A stretch of DNA of 64,000 bases from CAZRCZ01 sp964598765 (lineage in GTDB: Bacteria; Sumerlaeota; Sumerlaeia; MVZB01; JAJFLK01): assembly GCA_964598765.1 (NCBI GenBank), contig CAZRCZ010000011.1, positions 1 to 64,000 of the forward strand. Direction: 5' to 3'. This document shows, piece by piece, positions 43,837-53,245 of the stretch (its first letter is position 1; each line of letters begins with the position of its first letter). The translations under genes were made by a program, and so were the position numbers. The notes under the pieces were generated by a model. It was not told the origin of the DNA, did no database searches, and saw nothing but the letters and a program-made list of their open reading frames with translations.

Positions 43837-45035
43837 TGGCCGCTAAATTTTCCGTCGCCGTCATTTCCATTTTTTTTCTGGCGGGATGCTCCGGTTCGAT
43901 TCTCGTTTCCGAGCGACACGAACGCGAAGAACTGCGCGAGTTGGCGCTTCACCGCTACGACGAAGGGAGCCGTTTCGCCGAGGCGGGGAACACCGAGTTG
44001 GCCATGGAGCGGTTCAACCGCTCGGTCGAGATCAGACCCAGCCCCGCCGGATATTTTCAAGTCGCCCAGACGCAACGCCGGTTGGGAGACGACTTTGCCG
44101 CCGCGCCCGCCTACGCCAAGGCGCTTCAGCTTGCTCCCGACTATCAGGAAGCGCGTCTGGCCTTGATGGAGTTGGGTTACACCCCCCCCGATGACGCCGC
44201 CGTTCAAGCCGACGAGGATGCGCTGGAGCAATTCGCCAAGCAAGTTGAAGTCGAAAGCGAGGCGCGAAAAGTCGAAGCGGCCAAGGGAAAAAAGCTGACC
44301 GAGGAACAAAAGAAGGCGTTGCGGGACCGCATTCGCGCTCGCGAGACCGGATCGGCGGAACACCGCATTCCGACCGCCGCCGAGGTTCGCGCCGCCCTTT
44401 TCCCGGCGACCGTCTCCACCGAGGAGGTCATGCCCTCGGCAACCGATCCCACCTACGCCAATGACCGAAGCATCATCCTCAACACGTATCCGTATCATTT
44501 TTCCAACGCGTTGCGGCTTCAGAAGAACCGCGAATTCGAAAAAGCCGCCGAGGAATATCAACTCGCGATCACGCTCGATGCCGCGCAGATGGACGCCCGG
44601 CTCAATTTGGGAGACTGCATGTTGCGGCTGGAGCGATTCCCGCAGGCGCTCTTTCATTACACGCGCGCGCTGGAGCAATTTCCCGATTCGCCCAAACCCT
44701 TGCTCAAGATGGGAAATTACAACGAGGCGATCAAGCGGACCGACGCGGCGCGGGATTTCTACGGCAAGGCGCGGGACAAGGATCCCAAATACATCGAGCC
44801 TTACAACAACCTCGCCGCCATCGAAATCCGCGAGAAGAACTACGACAAGGCGGTCGAGCTTTTGAATCAGGCGATTCAAATTGATCCCGGCTATTCGCTT
44901 GCCTATCTCAATCTCGGCATCGCTCAGGAGCGCAAAAGGGACAAAGCCGCCGCGCTTGCCGCCTATCGTAAATACGTTGACCTCGGAGGGGAACAGGCGG
45001 CGGAAGTGCGCAAGTGGATCGCGGAGATGGAATGA
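43836..45035 (+). CDS. TPR-repeat lipoprotein
   Basis: A 399-residue protein with leader and lipobox (VAVISIFFLAGC, Cys18). TPR units appear at residues about 40-105 and again from 225 to the end (NALRLQKNREFEKAAEEYQ; ARLNLGDCMLRLERFPQAL; NNLAAIEIREKNYDKAVEL; AYLNLGIAQERKRDKAAAL), separated by a charged linker. The GTG start is one base into the upstream stop. Likely an outer-membrane scaffold with the BamE-like lipoprotein. Confidence 0.8.
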   Translation: MAAKFSVAVISIFFLAGCSGSILVSERHEREELRELALHRYDEGSRFAEAGNTELAMERFNRSVEIRPSPAGYFQVAQTQRRLGDDFAAAPAYAKALQLAPDYQEARLALMELGYTPPDDAAVQADEDALEQFAKQVEVESEARKVEAAKGKKLTEEQKKALRDRIRARETGSAEHRIPTAAEVRAALFPATVSTEEVMPSATDPTYANDRSIILNTYPYHFSNALRLQKNREFEKAAEEYQLAITLDAAQMDARLNLGDCMLRLERFPQALFHYTRALEQFPDSPKPLLKMGNYNEAIKRTDAARDFYGKARDKDPKYIEPYNNLAAIEIREKNYDKAVELLNQAIQIDPGYSLAYLNLGIAQERKRDKAAALAAYRKYVDLGGEQAAEVRKWIAEME

Positions 45036-45059
45036 AGAAACCCATTCAACTCAATTGTT

Positions 45060-46178
45060 TTATGCGCGTGACAACGCGTCTTTAAGAATCACCGTGATTC
45101 TTTCCGCCGCGTGGCCGTCGCCGTAGGGGGAAATTCCCTTGGCCATGGAGCGGTAATAGACGGGATCGGTCAGCAGGCGTTTGCCTTCCGCCAGAATTCG
45201 CTCGCGATTTGGACCGACAAGTTTGACGACGCCCGCCTCGACCGCTTCGGGGCGTTCGGTTTCGTTGCGGAAAACCAAGACCGGTTTGCCGAGCGCGGGA
45301 GCCTCCTCCTGAATCCCGCCGGAATCGGTGAGAATGATTTCGGCGCGATCCATCAGCGCGACGAATCGAACGTAATCCACCGGCTCGATCAGCTTGATGC
45401 GCGGACGGCCGCCGAGGATTTCGTTGGCGACGCCGACGACGTTGGGATTGGGATGGACCGGATAGATCAGTTCGAGATCGGGGATCGCCTCGACCAAATC
45501 GCGCGCGCCCTGACAAACCTCGCGGAACGGCGGACCGAAATTTTCGCGCCGATGCGCGGTCAACAACGCCAATCGCCGCCCCGCGGGAATCTCAGCTTCG
45601 CCTTTCTTTCCTCCGGCGCGGTTGCGTTCCAAGGTGTAAAAAAGCGCGTCAATCACCGTGTTGCCGGTGACGTGGATCGAACCCTCCTCGATCCCCTCGC
45701 GCAAGAGATTGGCGCGCGCGGTTTGAGTCGGCGCGAAATGAAAAGTCGCCAAACGCCCCGCCAGAACGCGGTTCATTTCCTCCGGAAAAGGATAGTAACG
45801 TTTGCCCGTCCGCAATCCCGCCTCGACGTGGCCCAACGGAATTGTGCGATAGAAACAAGCGAGCGCGGTCAGGAAAACGCTCGAAGTGTCCCCCTGCGCC
45901 AGAACCAAATCGGGAGATTCCTCGGCCAGAACGCGATCCAGCGCCGGGAGAAGCCGTCCGCTCAATTCGGCCAGACTCTGATCCGGACGCATGATGTTCA
46001 GATCGAGATCGGGCCGGATGTCGAAGACGCGCAGGATGTCATCGAGCAAATCGCGGTGCTGGGCCGTGGCGAGGACGCGAACCTTTGCCCACGGCTCGCG
46101 CCGGAGCGCCATGACGACCGGAGCCATTTTGACGGCCTCGGGGCGCGTTCCGATGGAGCAGAGAATTTTGCAATTTAT
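45060..46178 (-). CDS. wecB: UDP-N-acetylglucosamine 2-epimerase, probable ATA start
   Basis: This enzyme makes UDP-ManNAc for envelope glycans. Motifs: GTRPEAVKM near the N-terminus, HVEAGLRT, TAHRRENFG, YPVHPNPNV, DSGGIQEEAPALGKP. The first ATG (46127) would begin at the M of EAVKM and lose the first strand. The frame continues upstream as NCKILCSIGTRPEA to ATA at 46178, which overlaps the upstream TAA as ATAA, mirroring the ATGA overlaps used elsewhere here. An ATA start (372 residues) is therefore proposed, or ATG read as ATA. Last gene of rplU-rpmA-SH3-wecB. Confidence 0.9.
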   Translation of the reverse strand: MNCKILCSIGTRPEAVKMAPVVMALRREPWAKVRVLATAQHRDLLDDILRVFDIRPDLDLNIMRPDQSLAELSGRLLPALDRVLAEESPDLVLAQGDTSSVFLTALACFYRTIPLGHVEAGLRTGKRYYPFPEEMNRVLAGRLATFHFAPTQTARANLLREGIEEGSIHVTGNTVIDALFYTLERNRAGGKKGEAEIPAGRRLALLTAHRRENFGPPFREVCQGARDLVEAIPDLELIYPVHPNPNVVGVANEILGGRPRIKLIEPVDYVRFVALMDRAEIILTDSGGIQEEAPALGKPVLVFRNETERPEAVEAGVVKLVGPNRERILAEGKRLLTDPVYYRSMAKGISPYGDGHAAERITVILKDALSRA

Positions 46179-47008
46179 TGGGATTTCTTCTCCGCCTTTT
46201 TCTCCGCAGTCTTGCCGCTCTTCCCTTCGTCCTTGGTTTCCGATTTTTTTTCCGGCTTTTTCTCGGATTTCTTTTCTTCCTTTTTTTCAGGTTCGGATTT
46301 CTCGGCGTCCAGCCAGCCGAAAACGATCTTCGCCGAAATCCAGCCTTCGTCGCCGTCCTCGTGTTTGACCTTCAGCCATCCCTCTTTTTGCTCCAAAACT
46401 TTGAGAAGCACCCCTTTTTCCGACGTGAAGGCGATGGGATTGTCCGATTTGGGTCCGGTCCGAACGTTGCTTTTGTCCCCCTTCGTGATGACGTAGGGAG
46501 CGAAAGATGCGAGTTTTTGCTGAATCCATCCGCGATCCCCTTCAAAATCGCTGATCTTGAGCCAACCTTCGGCGTGATCCAAAACCTTGAGCGGATAGTG
46601 CTTTCCAACCTTCATGATGACTTCGTAATTGTCCCCCGGTCCCCGGCGGACGTTCATCGGATCGCTGTCGGCGGTGATGAAAACAGTCGGCGAGAGATAT
46701 TTTTCAAGAACCCAGCCGAGCTTGGAGGATTTGGTTTTGACGAGCGCCCATTCGCCTTGGCGTTTTTGAACGTCCACGGCGTCGAAGGTTGCGAGCGTTT
46801 CGAGTTTTTGCGCGTCGCCGGAAGGATTGGCGCGAAGGGAGAGGGTCTCGGCCTTGACCAAAACCTTTTCCGCCCCCGCGCGCGACGCCGTCGCCGCGAA
46901 CAAAGCGATGAGGAGCAAGACGAGAACTGAAATTCGTGGGACAGGCACGCGGACAATTCCCCGCGAGCCAGTCCCCAAATTTCCAGACGCGAGGCTCCGG
47001 CGAATCAT
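46175..47008 (-). CDS. Secreted bacterial SH3-domain protein
   Basis: A 277-residue protein with a signal peptide (VLVLLLIALFAATASRAGA) and three SH3b-like domains: LSLRANPSGDAQKLETLATFD, MNVRRGPGDNYEVIMKVGKH and SNVRTGPKSDNPIAFTSEKG. SH3b domains bind peptidoglycan. A Lys/Glu-rich tail (residues about 235-277) follows. It lies 9 bases after rpmA and directly before the epimerase, so it is probably co-expressed with them. Confidence 0.85.
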   Translation of the reverse strand: MIRRSLASGNLGTGSRGIVRVPVPRISVLVLLLIALFAATASRAGAEKVLVKAETLSLRANPSGDAQKLETLATFDAVDVQKRQGEWALVKTKSSKLGWVLEKYLSPTVFITADSDPMNVRRGPGDNYEVIMKVGKHYPLKVLDHAEGWLKISDFEGDRGWIQQKLASFAPYVITKGDKSNVRTGPKSDNPIAFTSEKGVLLKVLEQKEGWLKVKHEDGDEGWISAKIVFGWLDAEKSEPEKKEEKKSEKKPEKKSETKDEGKSGKTAEKKAEKKSQ

Positions 47009-47017
47009 GAGCGGAAA

Positions 47018-47272
47018 CTATTTGACGGGATGAATGTGAATGTAATTGCGCTTGTTGGCCATCTTGAATTCGACGCGCCCCGCGACGCGCGCGTAGATGG
47101 TGAAATCGCGCCCTTGCCCCGCGTTCAAGCCGGGCCAAAACTTGTTGCCCGACTGGCGCGCGACGATCGTTCCGCCGGTGACGACGGCCCCGTCATGCGC
47201 CTTGACTCCGCGCCGTTGGGAATTGCTGTCCCGCCCGTTTCGTGAAGAGCCTACCCCTTTTTTATGCGCCAT
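47018..47272 (-). CDS. rpmA: 50S ribosomal protein L27
   Basis: An 84-residue protein starting MAHKKGVGSSRNGRDSNSQR, with the SGNKFWPGLNAGQGRDFTIYA core of bacterial L27, whose N-terminus reaches the peptidyl-transferase centre. It has no N-terminal extension needing cleavage. It follows rplU by 40 bases, the usual order. Confidence 0.97.
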   Translation of the reverse strand: MAHKKGVGSSRNGRDSNSQRRGVKAHDGAVVTGGTIVARQSGNKFWPGLNAGQGRDFTIYARVAGRVEFKMANKRNYIHIHPVK

Positions 47273-47312
47273 TTTTATTCACCGTCCTTAGTTGTTGCCC
47301 TCGCTCTCAGAT

Positions 47313-47624
47313 TCACCCAATCGAAGCAATTTTGACTTCGGTAAAATTCTGCCGATGCCCTTTGCGCAACTGATACCCCTTGCGCCGGGCGAATTTCAGC
47401 GTCATCACCTTCGCGCCCCGTCCATGCCGGACGATCTTGGCGGTGACCTTCATCTGCGCCAACGCCTTCGGCTCGACGATGACCTTGCCGTCGCGCTCGG
47501 CCATGACGATATCCTTGAATTCGACGTCCTGCCCGACGTCACCGGGAAGGGTTTCCACCCGCAATTTGTCGCCTTCTGCGACGCGATATTGTTTTCCGCC
47601 CGCGCGGATCACGACGTATGCCAT
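47313..47624 (-). CDS. rplU: 50S ribosomal protein L21
   Basis: A 103-residue protein with AYVVIRAGGKQYRVAEGD at the start and KFARRKGYQLRKGHRQNFTE near the end, diagnostic of L21. First gene of the rplU-rpmA-SH3-wecB unit. Typical length. Confidence 0.97.
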   Translation of the reverse strand: MAYVVIRAGGKQYRVAEGDKLRVETLPGDVGQDVEFKDIVMAERDGKVIVEPKALAQMKVTAKIVRHGRGAKVMTLKFARRKGYQLRKGHRQNFTEVKIASIG

Positions 47625-47728
47625 CGGACTCTGGACTCCCTGCTCCCCTCAAATTCTGCCGTTCATCCTGTGGGGAACCCAAGTTTATATCAAATTAGCG
47701 GCGGTGGGCGCAAGTCCAAAGCCAAAAA

Positions 47729-48715
47729 TTATTTCGATTCGTCTGGGGCAATCTTCTCCGCACGCGTTGGGTCGAACGAGGCTTGCTCGATCCAGTTGGT
47801 TCGTCTGGGTCGGAACGGATGACACAGGATCGTCGAAAGTGATGGAAAGACGAATAGTCGTAACTTTTGCCAACGGCTCAGGGGCGCGTTGAGATAAATG
47901 TAATGGCGTTGAAGCCTTCCTTGGCGCGTCCATTGCCACGCTTCTTCCTTCAGATAGCCCCAGAAGCCCAATCTCTTAATTTGAATCCGATTGCGGCATT
48001 GCTCGTCGTAATAAAAGTGGTTCCATCCTTCCCGTTCGGCGCGAATCCGCGAGGCGGGACTGAGATGGTGTCGGACCGCGCAGGATGGCTCGACGGCCAA
48101 TTCGCGCCCCTCGGCAAGCGTCCGCCATGAAAGATCGTTGTCCTCGAACCCGTAGGGCATCGCGGGATCGAAACCGCCGAGATGAACGACCTGATCGCGG
48201 TCCCAAACCGAGAAACAAGTGCTGAGGTATTCGGGGTTTTTCCATTCTTTCCTTGCGCGGAGTTGGTCGCAATAGTTGCCGCGGACGTAGTAACCTCCCA
48301 AAAACCACGGCTCCTTGCGCTCCGCATCGAGATAAATCGCGGGCGCGACGGCTCCGAGGCGAAGATTGTCCGTCATTCGGCGAACGAGAATCGAAATCGT
48401 GTCCGGCGCGAGCAACTCGGCGTCTGAATCCATGAAAGCGACGAACTTTCCCTCGGCCAATCGCAAGCCGATGTTGCGGGCCACGCTGGCCCCTAGATTT
48501 CTCGTCGCGCGATAAAGAACGAGCGGTCCCTTTTTTTCGTCCCGCATCATTTCCTCCGTGCCGTCGGTCGAGCCATTGTCCACCACGATGATTTCGATAT
48601 TCGGATAATCCTGCATGCGGACGGAAGTTAACGCGACGGCCAAATCCTCGCGCCGATTCCAAGAGACGAGGATGAGGGAAACCATGGGCGGAGAGGGGTA
48701 CGTCGCGGGAGGCAT
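47729..48715 (-). CDS. Family 2 glycosyltransferase
   Basis: A 328-residue GT2 enzyme. VSLILVSWNRREDLAVAL and IIVVDNGSTDGTEEMM form the nucleotide site; FVAFMDSDAEL is the DxD-like metal motif; YGFEDNDLSWR is the catalytic ED region. No membrane segments. It follows the GT-radical SAM fusion gene on the same strand after an AGAGCA array. Probably transfers a sugar, often rhamnose, to an envelope glycan. Confidence 0.88.
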   Translation of the reverse strand: MPPATYPSPPMVSLILVSWNRREDLAVALTSVRMQDYPNIEIIVVDNGSTDGTEEMMRDEKKGPLVLYRATRNLGASVARNIGLRLAEGKFVAFMDSDAELLAPDTISILVRRMTDNLRLGAVAPAIYLDAERKEPWFLGGYYVRGNYCDQLRARKEWKNPEYLSTCFSVWDRDQVVHLGGFDPAMPYGFEDNDLSWRTLAEGRELAVEPSCAVRHHLSPASRIRAEREGWNHFYYDEQCRNRIQIKRLGFWGYLKEEAWQWTRQGRLQRHYIYLNAPLSRWQKLRLFVFPSLSTILCHPFRPRRTNWIEQASFDPTRAEKIAPDESK

Positions 48716-48730
48716 CTCGGTCGTTATTTG

Positions 48731-48765
48731 AGAGCAAGAGCAAGAGCAAGAGCAAGAGCAAGATT
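48731..48765. repeat. AGAGCA tandem array
   Basis: Several tandem agagca units (gagcaagagcaagagcaag) between two co-directional genes; same family as 21132 and 60051. Confidence 0.8.
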
Positions 48766-48791
48766 AGGATTATAAGTAAGAAAGAGCGAGT

Positions 48792-51341
48792 TTAGAGGCG
48801 GGTCAACATGGCCATTTGGCCTTGGAGAGAATACTCGATGTTCTTGGACAGATAGCAACCATGCGTGCAATGGCAAGATTGCAATTTGCCGCGCATTTCA
48901 TTCGCCTTGTCCGAGTTCCAGACCTTCGTGAAATCCATGCCGTAATCGCGGACGTTGCCGACAGGCTTGGAGAATTCGCACATCGCAATGTCGCCGACGC
49001 TGTAAAGAACGCCGACGTTTTGTCCCGCCGAGACGCAATCCATGATCCGCTTTTTCGTCTTGAGCATCCGCACGGTGAAATCATTGGTCAGATGGAAGGC
49101 GTGGTTGCCGATGCCGGAGCGGCGGTTGATTCGGCGGAGCGATTCGAGAATTTCATCCCATTTTTCTTCCGGCGGAAGAGAGACCCCTTCGGGGTTGTAG
49201 TCGGTGCGGACCTCTTCGGGAAGTCCCCAGACGCTGAACTCGGAGCCGCGCAAAAACTCAAATCCGTGTCTGCATCGGATATGCTTTTGAAGGTGATCGT
49301 TCAGCATTTCCAGTTGCGTGTAATTCTTGTCGTTGATGATCGTGATGACGCCGAAATCGAAACGATGCGGGTATTTGTCCTTGAGACCGCGCAAAAGTTC
49401 GAGGGAGTGATTCGCGAAGAGCCATGATCGCGGATTGCCGCGAATCGTGTTGTGAGTTTCCTCCAACCCATCGAGCGAAATGAGTATGTCGAGGATTCCG
49501 GGGATTCGTGCGTCCTCAAGAATTCCAGCGCAGAGGGCTTCAAGTTTGCCGGGAAGGAAACCGTTGCTGATGAGCGTCAATCGCTCGGCGCGGGTTTCGC
49601 GTCCGAGAACTTCGATGATTTCCCTGCATTGCGGATGAAGAATCGCCTCGCCGCCGGTGAGAGTGATTTTTTTGAGCGGCGGAATCGTCGGCGCGAGTTT
49701 CTCGTAATCGGCGAGGGTCAATTCGCCCGGAACAAACCCCAATTCGTCTATGAAAAAGCAATGCTTGCATCGCGCGTTGCATTGGTTGGTGAGGAAGATG
49801 TAGAGGTCCTCCAATTTCCCCATCCGCCCATTCTTGATTTCGGCTCGGCGTTCCAGATAGCGCGGGCGATATTCCGGCCACCAATGCCTGCGGAGAAAAC
49901 GAAGTTTGTCGTAACGCTCCGTTCCGATGATTTGTTCAACCGCCTGCTTGAGCGGATGGGTCGAGCCGTTGGCGGAGCCATTCGTTGATGGTGGCGGCGT
50001 TTCGAGTTTGGCGCGATTTTCCTCAATCGGATTGGTCGGAACGGCGAACGGATTGATTCCCGCCGTGGCGCGCTCGATTTTTACCTTGTTGTCGGGAGCG
50101 AATTCGGGTTTGGCGGCCCATGCGATCAATTCGCGCGTCGTTTGCTCATAGGTGAAATGATCGAGAACATACTCGCGCCCCTTCGCGCCAAGCGAGGGAA
50201 GGTCGGAGCGATAATCATAGGCGTCCTTGATCGCGCGCGCCAAGTCTTCGGCGTCGTCCACTTTGCAACCGCGCGCGCAACCGGCCCTGACCAGTTCCTC
50301 GCTGATCTCGGCTCCGGTCGTCGTCAGGACGGGCAATCCGGCGGCCATCATGTTGATCGTCCGATTGCGCGCGCCGAACATCGTCTCGTAGTTTCCCGAA
50401 TCCACGCACAAACCCAAATCGGCCTGCGCGTAAAGCGGAAGCAATTCCGCCGCGTCAATCCAGCCGAGCAAGTGAAAGCGTTCCTTGAATTCGCCCGACC
50501 GCGCCATTTGTTTGAACCGCGGATAAGTCAGATCGTCGTGGCCGTGGATCGGTCCGCCGGTGGAGACGTAATGGAGATTGGGACAAACCCGCATCGCTTG
50601 TTCGACCCCGGAAAGAAGAATCTCGATGTTCGTCCAAGAATTGTAGCTTCCGCTCCATAGAAGGATGAACGCTTCTTGCGGGACGATTTTTCCGCGCAAG
50701 TTGAGCTTGCCCCCTTCCCGCCCAGCGGGATCGGCGAAATGCGGATTGAAGGCGTTGGGAATGTGCGTCGCGAAAGGATAAGCGAACGTGTGCCGATTCA
50801 TCCGTCCCACGGAGCCAAGCTCGCCGAGCAAGGCGTATTGCTGTCGAACGGAGACGGCGGAGAACTTGTCGGCGCGCCTGAGCGGCGTCTCCTCCATGTT
50901 CCAATAAAATCCGAGCATGGAATTGTTCCCATAGACGGCGGCCTTGATCTGTCCCTCGACCACGACCGAGCCGTTGAGGTCTGCCCACATCGGTACGATG
51001 GACTGGACTTTTGAAAGAAGAGCGCACGGATAGGAATTAATGCCCAACAAAGCGTCGGGGCGAAAACTCGCCGCCGCTTCATTCAAGCGCGCCAGATTGA
51101 ATCGGTCGTCGCAATTATTGAAAGCATGATAGCGCAATCCCTCGAATTGCTTCTCATCCGTTCGCGGCTCGATTTGCGTCTCGGGGCGGTCGGTGTAAAT
51201 GGGAATCGTAAAGAGCGCGATTTCGTGTCCGGCGTCCAAGAGCGGCTTGACCAAATGCCAAGTCCGAAGGCAGTGCGCGCTGAAACTGCGCACGCCGCTT
51301 TCCAACAATGGACCTGTTCCCAAGGCGAGAATTTTGGACAT
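48792..51341 (-). CDS. Fusion of glycosyltransferase and radical SAM (SPASM-like) domains
   Basis: An 849-residue two-domain protein. Residues 1-410 look like a GT4-type (GT-B) glycosyltransferase: SKILALGTGPLLESGVRSF, LLWSGSYNSWTNIE, GARNRTINMMAAGLPVLTT (donor-site EX7E region equivalent). A Pro/Ser/Asn linker (about 415-460) leads to a radical SAM domain with Cys521/525/528 (TNQCNARCKHCFF), LTGGEAILHP and a C-terminal CHCTHGC cluster region. ATG 51341 is preferred for its fit to the GT fold; ATG 51404 is possible. Reaction unknown; likely modifies a glycan or peptide. Confidence 0.8.
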   Translation of the reverse strand: MSKILALGTGPLLESGVRSFSAHCLRTWHLVKPLLDAGHEIALFTIPIYTDRPETQIEPRTDEKQFEGLRYHAFNNCDDRFNLARLNEAAASFRPDALLGINSYPCALLSKVQSIVPMWADLNGSVVVEGQIKAAVYGNNSMLGFYWNMEETPLRRADKFSAVSVRQQYALLGELGSVGRMNRHTFAYPFATHIPNAFNPHFADPAGREGGKLNLRGKIVPQEAFILLWSGSYNSWTNIEILLSGVEQAMRVCPNLHYVSTGGPIHGHDDLTYPRFKQMARSGEFKERFHLLGWIDAAELLPLYAQADLGLCVDSGNYETMFGARNRTINMMAAGLPVLTTTGAEISEELVRAGCARGCKVDDAEDLARAIKDAYDYRSDLPSLGAKGREYVLDHFTYEQTTRELIAWAAKPEFAPDNKVKIERATAGINPFAVPTNPIEENRAKLETPPPSTNGSANGSTHPLKQAVEQIIGTERYDKLRFLRRHWWPEYRPRYLERRAEIKNGRMGKLEDLYIFLTNQCNARCKHCFFIDELGFVPGELTLADYEKLAPTIPPLKKITLTGGEAILHPQCREIIEVLGRETRAERLTLISNGFLPGKLEALCAGILEDARIPGILDILISLDGLEETHNTIRGNPRSWLFANHSLELLRGLKDKYPHRFDFGVITIINDKNYTQLEMLNDHLQKHIRCRHGFEFLRGSEFSVWGLPEEVRTDYNPEGVSLPPEEKWDEILESLRRINRRSGIGNHAFHLTNDFTVRMLKTKKRIMDCVSAGQNVGVLYSVGDIAMCEFSKPVGNVRDYGMDFTKVWNSDKANEMRGKLQSCHCTHGCYLSKNIEYSLQGQMAMLTRL

Positions 51342-51486
51342 CTGAACTTGCCCGACGCGGGAAGGGGATGCGGCGATCCGCAATTCCATTCCCCATGCCG
51401 TCATCTTATTACACCCTCGCAACGGGCGCAAGGCGGGGATGTGATCCGCTCTTTTCTTATCACCGAAAATAAAGGAACATGGCCCG

Positions 51487-53205
51487 ATGGAAAGGGAAGG
51501 AATCAACGCGAAATCCAACGCCAAAAGATTCATACTCGGCTCGGTTTTGCTGATGACTTCGACGTTCATCGCCTATCTGCCCGCGACGAAAGCCCAATTC
51601 GTTTGGGACGACAACCGCTATCTGACGGAGAACCGCGCGCTTCAATCGCCCCATGCGCTCCGATTGATTTGGTTCAAGCCGGCGGCCACGATTCAGTATT
51701 ACCCGATGATCTTCACTTCGTTTTGGATCGAGCGCCGCCTTTGGGGGTTGAAACCATTCGGCTATCATTTCGATAACATTCTTCTCCATGCGGTCAACTC
51801 CCTGCTACTTTGGATTTTGCTTCGCAGATGGAATGTCGCCGGCGCGTGGCTCGCCGCGATGATCTTCGCGTTGAACCCCGTGAACGTTGAATCGGTCGCG
51901 TGGATTTCCGAGCGCAAGAATGTTCTATCCGGAATTTTCTTTTTCCTTACCTTTCTGGCATGGGATCGGTTTGTTGAAAGAAAGAAGAAATCGGATTACA
52001 CGGCGACTATTCTCCTGTTCGTCTGTGCTCTTCTAAGCAAAGCTTCGACCTGTCCGTTGCCCATTGTGTTGCTTCTAATTTTGTGGTGGAGGAGAAAAAC
52101 ATTTTCCCGCGCCTATTCCATTTCAACGATTCCACTTTTCGTATTGGGATTGTTCATGGGAATCGCGCACGCGGTGATGGAGAAGAAAAATCTCGTCGGA
52201 AATCCGGCGGAATACCAGCGGAGTTTTGTCGCCCGCTTATTGGTTGCCGGACGGGCGGCATGGTTTTACATCGGAAAAATCCTGCTTCCGACTCCGCTCA
52301 TGACGCTTTATCCAAGATGGGAAATTCACGCGGCGGAACTCATGCCGTGGGTGTTCCTCTTCATGTCGGTTGCGGTTCCGGCGCTCCTTTTTTTTCAGCG
52401 AAAACGCTTCGGCGACAAACCCCTGATGGCCGCGATTTATTACGCCGCCATGATCGCTCCGGCGCTCGGATTCTCGACCGAGGCGTTCTTCCGGCTTTCA
52501 TTCGTGGCGGATCATTTTCAGTATTTGGCGAGCGTGGGGTTGATCGCTTTTGTGACGGCAACCGTCGCCAAGGCGACCGAACAATTTCGCGTGACGCGGG
52601 CTCCGGTCGGGGTTGTCGCCGCCGCAATTTTGCTATTCACATTGGGCGCGATGACATGGGCGCAATCACAAACCTATTATGATGCGGAAAAACTGTGGCG
52701 TCATAGCATCTCCAAGAATCCCCAAACAGCTTTCGCGCATCACGCCTTGGGCACCGCGCTCGCGGAAAAACGGGAACTCGACGAGGCGATTGAAGCTTAC
52801 ACTGAAGCCGTCCGGCTCAAACCCGATTTCCCGGAAGCGCGGCATAATCTCGGCGAAGTTCTGCAAAAGAAAGGAAGAACGAACGAGGCCATCGAGCAAT
52901 ATCGTGAAGTATTGCGCGTGAAACCCGGCGCGTTCAAGACGCGGGTCAGTTTAGGCATCGCGCTCGGAAAAATTGGCAAGCTGGGAGAATCGGCGGAGGA
53001 ATTCCGCGCCGCGATTCAACTTGAGCCTCGCGAGGCCCCGCCGCACAATCTTCTCGGCATCGCGCTGGCAAAGATGGGGCGCATGGAGGAAGCCAAAGAG
53101 GAATTTTCCAGAGCGTTGGAAATCCAACCGGCATTCGATGATGCGCGGGCCAATCTCGACAGGGCGCAAAGAATTTTGCGCGCTGGCGGTAACGAGGTAA
53201 AGTAA
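51487..53205 (+). CDS. TMTC-like membrane O-glycosyltransferase with TPR domain
   Basis: A 572-residue protein. The first 400 residues have about ten membrane segments with FVWDDNRYLTENRAL in the first loop and HFDNILLHAVNSLLLW and NPVNVESVAWISERKN, all typical of TMTC/PMT-like (GT-C) enzymes. The C-terminus has four TPR repeats (ALGTALAEKRELDEAIEAYTEAVRLKP in parts). This domain order is common in bacterial TMTC homologues that may mannosylate proteins. Divergent from the fusion gene. Confidence 0.85.
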   Translation: MEREGINAKSNAKRFILGSVLLMTSTFIAYLPATKAQFVWDDNRYLTENRALQSPHALRLIWFKPAATIQYYPMIFTSFWIERRLWGLKPFGYHFDNILLHAVNSLLLWILLRRWNVAGAWLAAMIFALNPVNVESVAWISERKNVLSGIFFFLTFLAWDRFVERKKKSDYTATILLFVCALLSKASTCPLPIVLLLILWWRRKTFSRAYSISTIPLFVLGLFMGIAHAVMEKKNLVGNPAEYQRSFVARLLVAGRAAWFYIGKILLPTPLMTLYPRWEIHAAELMPWVFLFMSVAVPALLFFQRKRFGDKPLMAAIYYAAMIAPALGFSTEAFFRLSFVADHFQYLASVGLIAFVTATVAKATEQFRVTRAPVGVVAAAILLFTLGAMTWAQSQTYYDAEKLWRHSISKNPQTAFAHHALGTALAEKRELDEAIEAYTEAVRLKPDFPEARHNLGEVLQKKGRTNEAIEQYREVLRVKPGAFKTRVSLGIALGKIGKLGESAEEFRAAIQLEPREAPPHNLLGIALAKMGRMEEAKEEFSRALEIQPAFDDARANLDRAQRILRAGGNEVK

Positions 53206-53245
53206 GCGTTCGTTTCGAGGGCGAGCGTCGCGCCGTGGATGGAAG

